Below, piece after piece: positions 52,318 to 60,898 of a DNA stretch of 64,000 bases. The notes below the pieces were generated by a model. That model was not told the origin of the DNA. It made no database searches and saw only the letters and a program-made list of their open reading frames with translations. The first letter of the stretch is position 1. Each line of letters begins with the position of its first letter. The stretch is from Cronobacter muytjensii ATCC 51329 (lineage in GTDB: Bacteria > Pseudomonadota > Gammaproteobacteria > Enterobacterales > Enterobacteriaceae): assembly GCF_001277195.1 (NCBI RefSeq), contig NZ_CP012268.1, positions 2,914,001 to 2,978,000 on the forward strand, written 5' to 3'. Position numbers and translations under genes: made by a program.

Positions 52318-54135
52318 TTATCGCGTGCGCCAGATAACCGCCGCCCCCGCCGCCAGTCGCAGCGTCTGTTCATCCAGCGCGCCATCGCCCTCTTCATGCG
52401 TCCAGGTTTGCCCCGCAAGGAGCGGTGAGAAAGGCAGCGTCACGTCACAGGCCGCGCCGCGATTGAGCGCCACCAGCACCCGCTCCTGTCGGAAGACGCG
52501 CGCGAATACGATGACATCGCCTTTTGCGTACATCACCTGACAGCCGCCGGAACGCAGCGCCCGGCTGCGATGGCGCAGGCGCGCGAGCCGCTGATAGAGC
52601 GCCAGCAATTCACCGTCCTGGCGCGCGGGTTCCCACGGGAATGGCTGGCGACAGAACGGATCGTTACCGCCTTCCACGCCCACTTCGTCGCCATAGAAGA
52701 TGCAGGGCACGCCAGGCCAGCAGAAAAGCCATACTGCCGCCGCCCGCAGGCGCGCCGGATCGCCGTTAACCAGCGTCTTAAAGCGTGCGGTATCGTGGCT
52801 GTCGAGCTGGTTAAACATCCGCAACTGCTGCTGGTGCGAGAGCGCCGCGCGGTACTCCTCCATCCATCGGATGCAGTCGGCGGCGTCGAGCCGTTGCGGT
52901 TCAAGCCCCTGATCCACACCCGCGAGAAAACTCCACAGCGGCGTGGTAAAGCCGCGGTAGTTCATCGCCGCGTCTTCGGCGTCGTTTTGCAGCCACTGGC
53001 GCGCGTCGCCAAAATGCTCGCCGAAAACAAACGCCTGCGGATCCACGGCCTTAGCCGCGCGCGTAATGCCCTCGACGTGGCGCAGGTTTTCTTTCGCCCC
53101 GCCGCGCTCGCCGAGCATATGCACCACGTCAAGCCGCCAGCCGTCAATGTTCCACGGCGCTTTCAGCCAGTGCTTCACGACGCTCTCTTCGCCTGCGTAG
53201 ATCTCCTCCACTACGCCACGCTCGGCGAAATCGAGTTTCGGCAGGCTGTCATAACCGAGCCAGCAGAACGCGTGGCCGTCATCGGTGAAGCTGTACCAGT
53301 TGCGCGTCGGCGAGTCAGGGTGGTGGCACGCGCCGTCTTCGCCGTGGTTCTGGCGATCGAACCACGGGTGCGTATCGCCGGTGTGGTTAAAGACGCCGTC
53401 CAGAATCAGCCGCATTTGCGCCTCACGCGTTTTTTCGCGCAGGCGCAACAGCGCCTCATCGCCGCCAAACTGCGGGTCGACGTGGCGGTAATCGGCGGTG
53501 TCATATTTATGTACGCTTGGCGCGCAAAAGATGGGGTTGAGATAAAGCGCCGTAACGCCAAGCGCTTTCAGATAGGGCAGCTTTTCGCAGATGCCGTCGA
53601 GATCGCCGCCGTAAAACGTCGAGGCGCCCGCCTCCGCGCTTACCGGCTCGTGCCAGTCGCGCAGAATAATGTCGCGCCCCTGATCGTGGTGATAGTAAAT
53701 CTTGTCCTGCTGCGCCCCACGCGGCGTGCTGCGGGCAAAGCGATCCGGGAAAATCTGATAAAACACCTGATCCTGCACCCACTGCGGGCCGTTGTCCGGC
53801 GCGTCAGTCGCGAACAGCGCCAGACGAGCAGGCGGGACTGCGCTAAAGCCGAGCGGGCTGAACCACTGTTGACGATCGCGCCAGAGCAGTTTGAAGGCGT
53901 AGCGGCGGCGCGGCTGACCGTCGCCGAGCGGAATACTCGCCTGCCACGCGCTGACCTCCGGGTGCGGCGCGGCTGACAGCCGCTTCATGGTAAACGGCGT
54001 TTCTTCGTTATCGCGCTCGTAGCGCAGCACAACGGTTTCCGGCAGCGCGTCGCCCTTGAGCCAGAGGGTAATCTGTAACGTCTCCCCCTGCTTGCGAATA
54101 AAGGGCGCGACGGGGAGATGCCAGGCATTCAACAT
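52318..54135 (-). CDS. malZ: Maltodextrin glucosidase MalZ
   Basis: Cytoplasmic GH13 enzyme releasing glucose from the reducing end of maltodextrins. The 605 residues comprise an N-terminal beta domain (1-120) and an alpha-amylase barrel with the conserved regions LDGVFNHTGD, DGWRLDVVHMLG (nucleophile aspartate), FGEHFGDA (acid/base glutamate) and FNQLDSHDTAR. AGGA lies eight bases before the ATG. A MalT-box-like sequence is found at 54218-54227; MalT control is known in E. coli. Confidence 0.97.
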   Translation of the reverse strand: MLNAWHLPVAPFIRKQGETLQITLWLKGDALPETVVLRYERDNEETPFTMKRLSAAPHPEVSAWQASIPLGDGQPRRRYAFKLLWRDRQQWFSPLGFSAVPPARLALFATDAPDNGPQWVQDQVFYQIFPDRFARSTPRGAQQDKIYYHHDQGRDIILRDWHEPVSAEAGASTFYGGDLDGICEKLPYLKALGVTALYLNPIFCAPSVHKYDTADYRHVDPQFGGDEALLRLREKTREAQMRLILDGVFNHTGDTHPWFDRQNHGEDGACHHPDSPTRNWYSFTDDGHAFCWLGYDSLPKLDFAERGVVEEIYAGEESVVKHWLKAPWNIDGWRLDVVHMLGERGGAKENLRHVEGITRAAKAVDPQAFVFGEHFGDARQWLQNDAEDAAMNYRGFTTPLWSFLAGVDQGLEPQRLDAADCIRWMEEYRAALSHQQQLRMFNQLDSHDTARFKTLVNGDPARLRAAAVWLFCWPGVPCIFYGDEVGVEGGNDPFCRQPFPWEPARQDGELLALYQRLARLRHRSRALRSGGCQVMYAKGDVIVFARVFRQERVLVALNRGAACDVTLPFSPLLAGQTWTHEEGDGALDEQTLRLAAGAAVIWRTR

Positions 54136-54217
54136 ACACTTAATCCTTAATCGACAGAAAACGGGGCGATCTTTTCACACGGGCAACCGCGCGCCTTCCT
54201 CATTCTGGATTTTATTG

Positions 54218-54227
54218 GGGGAGGAGA
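54218..54227 (+). promoter_or_regulatory. Candidate MalT box of malZ
   Basis: GGGGAGGAGA agrees with the MalT box GGGGAKGAGG at 9 of 10 positions and is about 83 bp upstream of malZ. GGGGATGA motifs also occur in the nearby proY hairpin at 54266-54295, which may be coincidence. Confidence 0.4.
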
Positions 54228-54264
54228 CGGGAGGCGGAGAATCTCAGGTGAGCGTAGAGCGAAA

Positions 54265-54296
54265 ACATCATCCCCGCCAGGCGGCGGGGATGAAGG
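54265..54296 (-). terminator. Terminator-like hairpin after proY
   Basis: CATCCCCGCC and GGCGGGGATG form a 10-bp stem with a short loop, beginning about ten bases after the proY stop; the minus strand continues ATGTTTTCG, a weak T run. Confidence 0.65.
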
Positions 54297-54304
54297 GAGA
54301 AGGA

Positions 54305-55672
54305 TTACGCGGTAAGACGGGCGTCGCGGCGGCGTTTAAACACCCAGCCGACCAGCAGCAGCGCAATCCACGCGAAACCGACGTAGAGCGAAATGCGGGT
54401 ATCCGGATGATAGCCAATCAGCGCGATGATAAGCGCCAGGAAAATCAGGCCCGCGATGGTGGTCGCCACCCCGCCCGGCACTTTGAATTTCAGGGCTTTG
54501 ACTTCGCCAGCGCTCAGGCGACGGCGGAAAGCCACCTGCGAGAGCAGGATCATTATCCAGACCCAGACGGTCGCAAACGTCGCGAGCGACGCAATCACCA
54601 GGAAGACGTTTTCCGGCATGATGTAGTTGAGGTACACCGCCAGCAGCATCGCGAAGCACATCACGACCACCGTCACCCACGGAATGCCGCGACGCGAGGT
54701 TTTGGCGAACACTTTCGGCGCGCTGCCCTGCTCCGCCATGCCGTGAAGCATGCGACCGACGCCGAAGACATCGCTGTTGATCGCCGACAGTGAAGCGGTC
54801 AGCACCACGAAGTTCAGGATACCCGCCGCGACGGTAATGCCCATATGCTGGAAGGTCAGGACGAACGGGCTGCCGTTGGTGCCGACTTCGTTCCATGGAT
54901 AGATAGACATGATCACAAACAGCGTACCGACATAAAACACCAGAATACGCAGCGGTACGGAGTTGATGGCGCGCGGAATGGATTTCGCCGGGTCTTTCGC
55001 CTCGCCCGCCGTGATGCCGATAATCTCAATGCCGCCATAGGCGAACATCACCATCTGCAGCGCCATCACGGTGCCAATCCAGCCGTTCGCAAAGAAGCCG
55101 CCGTTGCTCCACAGGTTATGGATACCGGTCGGCTGGCCGCCGTTGCCGATGCCCCAGATAATGATGCCGATACCGGCGGCAATCATGATGATAATGGTGG
55201 CGACTTTAAAGAACGAGAACCAGAACTCCAGCTCGCCGAACACTTTGACGCTCATCAGGTTAATGGCGCAGATAATCAGCACCACGCTCAGCACCCAGAC
55301 CCAGTGCGGCACCGCCGGAAACCAGACGCCCATATAGATGCCGAAAGCGGTCACGTCGGCGATGGCGACAATCAGGATTTCAAAGCAGTAGGTCCAGCCG
55401 GTGATATAACCCGCGAGCGGGCCGAGGTTATCCTGCGCATAGCGAGAGAAAGAGCTCGCCGCCGGGTTATGCACCGACATTTCGCCGAGCGCGCGCATGA
55501 TGATATACGCCGCCACGCCGCCAATAATGTAGGCCAGCAGTACGCTTGGGCCTGCCATTTTGATGGCGTCCGCCGAGCCGTAAAACAGGCCGGTGCCAAT
55601 CGCTGAACCCAGCGCCATAAAGCGGATGTGTCTTGTACTCAATCCGCGCTTGAGCTTGTTCTCGTTTTCCAT
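54305..55672 (-). CDS. proY: Proline-specific permease ProY
   Basis: Amino-acid permease of the APC superfamily, 455 residues and 12 membrane helices. The N-terminal signature LSTRHIRFMALGSAIGTGLFYGSADAI (split around residues 9-35) and the GEMSVHNPAASSFSRYA segment are typical of the enteric ProY/AroP/GabP group; the assignment to ProY rests on similarity and on the brnQ-proY-malZ order. A terminator lies directly upstream, at 55695-55726, leaving little room for a separate promoter. Confidence 0.92.
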   Translation of the reverse strand: MENENKLKRGLSTRHIRFMALGSAIGTGLFYGSADAIKMAGPSVLLAYIIGGVAAYIIMRALGEMSVHNPAASSFSRYAQDNLGPLAGYITGWTYCFEILIVAIADVTAFGIYMGVWFPAVPHWVWVLSVVLIICAINLMSVKVFGELEFWFSFFKVATIIIMIAAGIGIIIWGIGNGGQPTGIHNLWSNGGFFANGWIGTVMALQMVMFAYGGIEIIGITAGEAKDPAKSIPRAINSVPLRILVFYVGTLFVIMSIYPWNEVGTNGSPFVLTFQHMGITVAAGILNFVVLTASLSAINSDVFGVGRMLHGMAEQGSAPKVFAKTSRRGIPWVTVVVMCFAMLLAVYLNYIMPENVFLVIASLATFATVWVWIMILLSQVAFRRRLSAGEVKALKFKVPGGVATTIAGLIFLALIIALIGYHPDTRISLYVGFAWIALLLVGWVFKRRRDARLTA

Positions 55673-55694
55673 CTTTCCAGTACCACGTCATACA

Positions 55695-55726
55695 ATAAAA
55701 AAACCACGGAGCCAGGCCCCGTGGTT
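55695..55726 (-). terminator. Rho-independent terminator of brnQ
   Basis: AACCACGG and CCGTGGTT enclose a 9-base loop; a run of A on the plus strand gives the T tail on the minus strand. It lies between the brnQ stop and the proY start. Confidence 0.88.
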
Positions 55727-55743
55727 CAACAATCAACCGACGA

Positions 55744-57063
55744 TCAGTGTGCGGTGGAAGTCACGCTCCGTCCGGCCATGCGATCCCAGACGGCCGCCGC
55801 CAGCGCAATCACGATGGTCGGCAGCAGCCAGGCCAGCCCCTGATCCGCCATCGGCAGTTTCTGAGTCCAGGCCGGAAGGATACCGCTTATCGCCGAGGCT
55901 TTCACCCCATCAATCAAACCGAACAGCAGACTGACCGCCATCGCCGGGGCGATAACACGGCTCGCATTATGCCACCAGCCGCGGGTAAAGCTCAGCACAA
56001 CCAGTGCGATACACGGCGGATAGATGGCCGTCAGCACAGGAATCGAGAACTGAATCAGCTGGCTTAAGCCGAGGTTCGACACCACCATGGAGAACAGCCC
56101 CAGGATAAAGACCAGCGTGCGGTAGGAGAGCGGCAGGTATTGCGCGAAGAACTCAGCGCAGGCGCAGGTCAGGCCGACCGCGGTCACCATGCATGCCAGG
56201 AAAATCAGCGCCGCCAGCAGGAAGCTGCCCGCACCGCCGAAGGTATGCTGAACATAAGCGTGCAGGATAGCCGCGCCGTTAACGGATTGATCCACCAGCG
56301 TCGCGCTGTCAGAGCCCAGGCGGAACAGCGCCAGATAGAGCAGCGTCAGGCCCACGCCCGCCATCAGGCCTGCGAACACCGTGTAGCGCGTCAGCAGACG
56401 AGAGTCGGTAACGCCGCGCGAGCGCGCCGCGTTGACGATAACAATCCCGAACACCATTGCGCCCAGGGTATCCATCGTCAGATAGCCATTCACAAACCCG
56501 TTGGAAAACGCCGCTTTCTGGTAGGCCTCTGTCGCCACGCTGATATCGCCCGCCGGCCAGAGAATGGCCGCGACCGACAGCACCACCAGCGCGATGATTT
56601 TCAGCGGCGCCAGAAAGTTGCCCACGGTATCCAGCAGTTTGCCCGGATAGAGCGAGACCAGGATCACCAGCGCGAAATAGACCAGGCTGTAAATCAGCAG
56701 CGGCAGCGCGCCGTCGCCGGTCAGTGGCGCAATGCCCACTTCGAACGACACGGTGGCGGTACGCGGCGTCGCGAACAGCGGCCCTACCGCCAGGTAGCAG
56801 ACGGTCGCCAGCAGAATACCCGCCACGCGGCCGATCGGATGGCTCAGGCTGTCAACGCCGCCGCCGACCTTCGCCAGCGCCACCACGGTCAGCACAGGCA
56901 GACCAACAGCGGTTATCAGAAAGCCGATCGCCGCCGTCCACACATGCGGACCGGCCTGCAAACCAACCATAGGAGGGAAAATGATGTTACCCGCGCCGAC
57001 GAACAGCGCAAAGGTCATAAACCCCAGTGCGATAATGTCGCGCGATTTTAACTGATGGGTCAT
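55744..57063 (-). CDS. brnQ: Branched-chain amino acid transporter BrnQ
   Basis: Sodium-coupled carrier (LIVCS family) for leucine, isoleucine and valine; 439 residues with about 12 membrane helices. The start MTHQLKSRDIIALGFMTFALFVGAGN (residues 1-26, read here only in part) and the NIIFPPMVGLQAG element are characteristic. Same position between proY and phoR as in E. coli. Confidence 0.97.
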   Translation of the reverse strand: MTHQLKSRDIIALGFMTFALFVGAGNIIFPPMVGLQAGPHVWTAAIGFLITAVGLPVLTVVALAKVGGGVDSLSHPIGRVAGILLATVCYLAVGPLFATPRTATVSFEVGIAPLTGDGALPLLIYSLVYFALVILVSLYPGKLLDTVGNFLAPLKIIALVVLSVAAILWPAGDISVATEAYQKAAFSNGFVNGYLTMDTLGAMVFGIVIVNAARSRGVTDSRLLTRYTVFAGLMAGVGLTLLYLALFRLGSDSATLVDQSVNGAAILHAYVQHTFGGAGSFLLAALIFLACMVTAVGLTCACAEFFAQYLPLSYRTLVFILGLFSMVVSNLGLSQLIQFSIPVLTAIYPPCIALVVLSFTRGWWHNASRVIAPAMAVSLLFGLIDGVKASAISGILPAWTQKLPMADQGLAWLLPTIVIALAAAVWDRMAGRSVTSTAH

Positions 57064-57241
57064 AAGATTTACTGCCTGTGGATGTGGTGTTGAAATAAAT
57101 ATTTTTTACCGTCAGTTGCCTGACGAAAACGCGGCTATTTCAGACGGCGACAGCGGGATATGCTTCCCGATTACGCTGGCGAAGAATTGTTTTTCAGTTT
57201 ACCACGCAAAAACAGTCGGTCTGGCAATAGCAGGGGCGCAA

Positions 57242-57264
57242 TTTAAACGCTTATAACGTTTAAA
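57242..57264. promoter_or_regulatory. Operator-like palindrome upstream of brnQ
   Basis: Perfect 8-bp arms TTTAAACG and CGTTTAAA surround CTTATAA, a 23-bp dyad 180 bp before brnQ. The size and A+T content resemble a dimeric regulator site, but no factor can be named. Confidence 0.4.
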
Positions 57265-57406
57265 GGCAAGACGGGATCGTAAAACCAGACCTTTATGCCA
57301 GATCTAAGTTTCGGGGCAGTGATAAAATCTAATTTCCTAAAAAACCTCCGGCGATTCGCGCGAGCAAAAAAGCAACAAACGATGTAAAAAGCGCTGCAAG
57401 GTGGAT

Positions 57407-57438
57407 AAAAAATGAATAAGGCCAGCTTATGGCTGGCC
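57407..57438 (-). terminator. Rho-independent terminator of phoBR
   Basis: GGCCAGC and GCTGGCC form a 7-bp stem; the minus strand then reads TTATTCATTTTTT. Located about 22 bases after the phoR stop. Confidence 0.85.
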
Positions 57439-57459
57439 CCGGAAAGCAGACGTGACGAG

Positions 57460-58773
57460 TTACACTACAGAAACCGCTTTGGCAGGCGCGGCGGCAATGA
57501 GTCTTTCCGGCAGCAGAAACGAAAACGTCGTTCCTTTGCCGGGCGTACTTTCAATCTCCAGTCGCGCGTCATGATGCGTCAGCGCGTGTTTTACAATCGC
57601 GAGTCCTAACCCGCTACCGCCGGTCTGGCGCGAGCGCGCTTTGTCCACCCGGTAAAAGCGCTCCGTCAGGCGAGGAATATGCTCCGCCGCGATCCCAGGC
57701 CCGGTATCCGACACGCTAAAGCGCGCGCCATGCGGCGTGTGCTCCCAGCGCACCGTGATATGCGTGCCCGCAGGCGTATGGTTCACCGCGTTATAGACCA
57801 GGTTGGAAATCGCGCTGCGCAACTGCTCATCGTTGCCAAGCACTTTAAGCTGTGGTTCCACCTCAAACGTAAAGGTATGCTTCTGCTGGCTGAGCGTCTG
57901 CGCTTCGCGCTCCACGACACGCAGCATCATCGGCACATCGATGGTTTCGTTGAGCTGCATCGCGGGCGCCGCCTCGATTTTCGACAGCGTCAGTAGCTGT
58001 TTTACCAGGCCTTCCATCCGGTAGGTTTGCTCGCGCATGGTATGCAGCGCTTTTTCACGCAGCGGCCCTTCGAGCGTCTGCTCATGCATCATCTCAAGAT
58101 AGCCCTGCAACACGGTCAGCGGCGTGCGCAACTCATGGCTGACGTTTGCAAAGAAGTTGCGTCGCGCGCCTTCGAGCTGATGCATCTGTGTGACATCGCG
58201 CGCCACCATCAGCAACTGCTCTTCACTGTATGGCATCACGCGAAACTCAAGATGACGCCCGTTATTGAGCACCAGATGCAGCGGTCGGTTGAAATCCTGG
58301 CCGCGCAGATAGCTGGTGAACTCCGGGTAGCGCAGAAGGTTAAGGATGTTCTGCCCGTTATCGTCGGGCCACCGCAGGCCAAGCAGCTGTTGCGCAAGAC
58401 CGTTACACCAGAAGATGGCGCCCTCTTCCGTGGTCAGCACCACGGCGTCCGGCAGCGATTCCGCGCCGCTGCGAAAGCGTTTGATAAGATTGCCCAGCTC
58501 ACGGCGACGCTTTTTATTGCGCAACTGCATCTGGTGCAGCCCGTAGAGCAGCGGCTCCCAGCTGCCGCTGCCAGGCGGCGGCGTCATGCTGCGATCCACC
58601 CACAGCCACCAGGAAAGGCGCAGCAGATTCCAGAAATGCCAGATGAGCAATCCGGTCACTGCCGCCAGTAAAAACCATGCCAGATAGCCGAATATCGCCC
58701 CGAGAACCAGCGCCGGAATACAGCTAAGCAACAGCTCCAGCACCAGTCTTTTCCATGACAGCCGTTCCAGCAC
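57460..58773 (-). CDS. phoR: Phosphate regulon sensor kinase PhoR
   Basis: Inner-membrane histidine kinase that reads phosphate status through PhoU and the Pst transporter and phosphorylates PhoB. The 437 residues show two N-terminal membrane helices (about 10-50), a PAS domain (about 95-195), the phospho-acceptor H213 in ANVSHELRTPLT, and the ATPase motifs NLVYNAVNHTPAG (N box), DTGPGIA (G1) and GGSGLGLAI (G2). It starts 22 bp after phoB. Confidence 0.97.
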   Translation of the reverse strand: MLERLSWKRLVLELLLSCIPALVLGAIFGYLAWFLLAAVTGLLIWHFWNLLRLSWWLWVDRSMTPPPGSGSWEPLLYGLHQMQLRNKKRRRELGNLIKRFRSGAESLPDAVVLTTEEGAIFWCNGLAQQLLGLRWPDDNGQNILNLLRYPEFTSYLRGQDFNRPLHLVLNNGRHLEFRVMPYSEEQLLMVARDVTQMHQLEGARRNFFANVSHELRTPLTVLQGYLEMMHEQTLEGPLREKALHTMREQTYRMEGLVKQLLTLSKIEAAPAMQLNETIDVPMMLRVVEREAQTLSQQKHTFTFEVEPQLKVLGNDEQLRSAISNLVYNAVNHTPAGTHITVRWEHTPHGARFSVSDTGPGIAAEHIPRLTERFYRVDKARSRQTGGSGLGLAIVKHALTHHDARLEIESTPGKGTTFSFLLPERLIAAAPAKAVSVV

Positions 58774-58795
58774 GCGTCACACTCCTGTTTTGGGT

Positions 58796-59485
58796 TTAAA
58801 AACGGGTCGAGAACCGATAACCCGTACCGCGCACCGTTTGTACCATTCTGTCATGACCGCTATGTTCCAGCGCCTTGCGCAGGCGGCGGATATGCACATC
58901 GACAGTGCGATCTTCCACATACACATTCGTACCCCAGACGTGGTTCAGCAGCTGTTCGCGGCTGTAAACGCGCTCCGGGTGCGTCATAAAGAAGTGTAAC
59001 AGTTTGAATTCCGTTGGCCCCATGTCGAGGGGATTTTCGCCGGTCATCACGCGGTGCGATGATGGATCGAGACTTAAGCCCTGCATTTCAATGACTTCAT
59101 CCACCGCCATCGGGGAGATGCGGCGCATGACGGCTTTGATGCGCGCCACCAGTTCTTTCGGGGAGAACGGCTTGGTAATGTAATCATCCGCGCCCGTTTC
59201 CAGACCGCGTACGCGATCTTCTTCTTCGCCGCGCGCGGTCAGCATCACGACCGGGATCTCGCGAGTCAGCGCTTCGCGTTTGATATGTTTAATAAACTGG
59301 ATCCCCGATCCGCCAGGCAGCATCCAGTCCAGCAAAATCAGATCCGGCCAGGGCTCATTGAGTTGATTCACCGCACTGTCATAATCTTCCGCTTCCACCG
59401 GCTGGAAGCCATTTTGTTCCAGTACGAAGCATACCATCTCGCGGATAGGTGCTTCATCTTCAACGACCAGAATACGTCTCGCCAT
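58796..59485 (-). CDS. phoB: Phosphate regulon response regulator PhoB
   Basis: OmpR-type response regulator (229 residues) activating the Pho regulon. The receiver domain has the acidic pair E9-D10, the phosphorylated aspartate D53 in LLDWMLPGG and K105 in ITKPFSP; the C-terminal winged helix contains REQLLNHVWGTNVYVEDRTVDVHIRRLR. A pho box at 59535-59552 indicates autoregulation. Divergent from sbcD. Confidence 0.98.
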   Translation of the reverse strand: MARRILVVEDEAPIREMVCFVLEQNGFQPVEAEDYDSAVNQLNEPWPDLILLDWMLPGGSGIQFIKHIKREALTREIPVVMLTARGEEEDRVRGLETGADDYITKPFSPKELVARIKAVMRRISPMAVDEVIEMQGLSLDPSSHRVMTGENPLDMGPTEFKLLHFFMTHPERVYSREQLLNHVWGTNVYVEDRTVDVHIRRLRKALEHSGHDRMVQTVRGTGYRFSTRF

Positions 59486-59528
59486 GATTAGCCCTGTTAA
59501 ATAAAGTAAACAGAATGTAATGCGGCGC

Positions 59529-59552
59529 CATTATGCGTCAGATTTATGACAG
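59529..59552 (-). promoter_or_regulatory. Pho box and -10 element of phoB
   Basis: On the minus strand CTGTCATAAATCTGACGC (59552-59535) is two 7-bp CTGTCAT-like repeats, the PhoB binding box, followed by the -10 element CATAAT. A further TTCATAAAT lies just upstream. The arrangement matches the E. coli phoB promoter. Confidence 0.88.
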
Positions 59553-59683
59553 ATTTATGAAAAAGATGACCGTAAGATGACCTGTCAGCGCAGGCGAAAA
59601 AACCGCGCGGCGCGACGAAACAGGACACTCGCCGTACCGGATGTTTATAATCCCCTTCTCGCTTTTTCGCCACAGGGCATCCC

Positions 59684-60898
59684 ATGCGTATTCTGCATAC
59701 CTCAGACTGGCATCTTGGTCAAAATTTTTATGCCAAAAGCCGCGCCGCCGAGCATGAAGCCTTTCTCGACTGGCTCCTCGGCGCTGCCATCGAGCATCAG
59801 GTGGACGCGATTATCGTCGCAGGCGACATTTTTGATACCGGCGCGCCGCCGAGCTATGCGCGCGAGCTCTACAACCGCTTTGTCGTCAAACTGCAGGCGA
59901 CGAACTGTCCGCTTATCGTGCTGGGCGGCAACCACGATTCGGTGGCGACGCTGAATGAATCCCGCGAGCTGCTCGCCTGCCTTAACACGCAGGTGATCGC
60001 CAGCGCCCGGCTGACGCCGGAAAGTCAGGCCACCTTATTATACCGGCGCGACGGCGAGCCCGGCGCGGTGCTCTGCCCCATTCCGTTTTTGCGCCCGCGC
60101 GATGTGCTGCGCAGCCTTAGCGGCCAGTCGGGGCGCGAAAAACAGCAGCAACTGCTGGAGGCCATCAGCCAGCACTATCAACAGTGCTACGAGGCCGCCT
60201 GCCAGCTTCGCGGCGAGCGTAATCTGCCGATTATCGCCACCGGCCATCTCACGACCGTCGGCGTGACGAAAAGTGACGCGGTACGCGACATCTATATAGG
60301 CACGCTCGACGCGTTTCCGGCGGATCGCTTTCCGCCCGCCGATTACATCGCGCTTGGCCATATCCACCGCGCCCAGAAGGTCGCGGGCTGCGAGCATATC
60401 CGCTACAGCGGCTCGCCGATTGCGCTGAGCTTTGATGAAACCGGCAAAGAGAAAAGCGTGTTTCTGGTGGAGTTCGCCGACGGCAAACTGCGCGACGTCA
60501 CGGCGCTCCCGGTGCCGGTCAGCCAGCCGCTGGCGGTCTTAAAAGGCAGCCTGGCGTCCATCACCGCCCAGCTCGAACAGTGGCGCGACGCGCCCGACGA
60601 GCCGAAAGTCTGGCTCGATATTGAAATTGACACCGGAGAGTTCCTGCACGACATGCACCGCCAGATAAGCCAGCTTACCGAAAGCCTGCCGGTGGAAGTC
60701 GTCCTGCTGCGTCGCAGCCGCGAGATGCGCGAGCGCGCACTTGGCACGCTCAGCACTGAAACCCTCAGCGAACTGGGCGTGGAAGAAGTGTTTGAGCGCC
60801 GCCTGGATCTGGAAGCGCTGGAAGAACCAGAGCGGGCGCGGCTGCGCACGCTGTTCGCCCGCACGCTGGAGAGCCTGCACGAGGAAGACGAGGCATGA
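59684..60898 (+). CDS. sbcD: SbcCD nuclease subunit D
   Basis: Mre11-family metallophosphoesterase that cleaves DNA hairpins and processes ends together with SbcC. The 404-residue protein has the metal motifs SDWHLG (D8, H10), GDIFDTG, GGNHDS, ATGHL and GHIHRAQ in order, then the C-terminal cap. Its TGA overlaps the sbcC ATG (ATGA). A TATAAT at 59646-59651 may be its -10 box. Confidence 0.97.
   Translation: MRILHTSDWHLGQNFYAKSRAAEHEAFLDWLLGAAIEHQVDAIIVAGDIFDTGAPPSYARELYNRFVVKLQATNCPLIVLGGNHDSVATLNESRELLACLNTQVIASARLTPESQATLLYRRDGEPGAVLCPIPFLRPRDVLRSLSGQSGREKQQQLLEAISQHYQQCYEAACQLRGERNLPIIATGHLTTVGVTKSDAVRDIYIGTLDAFPADRFPPADYIALGHIHRAQKVAGCEHIRYSGSPIALSFDETGKEKSVFLVEFADGKLRDVTALPVPVSQPLAVLKGSLASITAQLEQWRDAPDEPKVWLDIEIDTGEFLHDMHRQISQLTESLPVEVVLLRRSREMRERALGTLSTETLSELGVEEVFERRLDLEALEEPERARLRTLFARTLESLHEEDEA

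Larger units (their letters stand above)
57064..57459. other. Intergenic region phoR-brnQ
   Basis: This 396-bp gap holds the phoR terminator at 57407-57438 and the brnQ leader and promoter region. A palindrome TTTAAACG-N7-CGTTTAAA lies at 57242-57264. I find no convincing gene in any frame. Confidence 0.7.
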
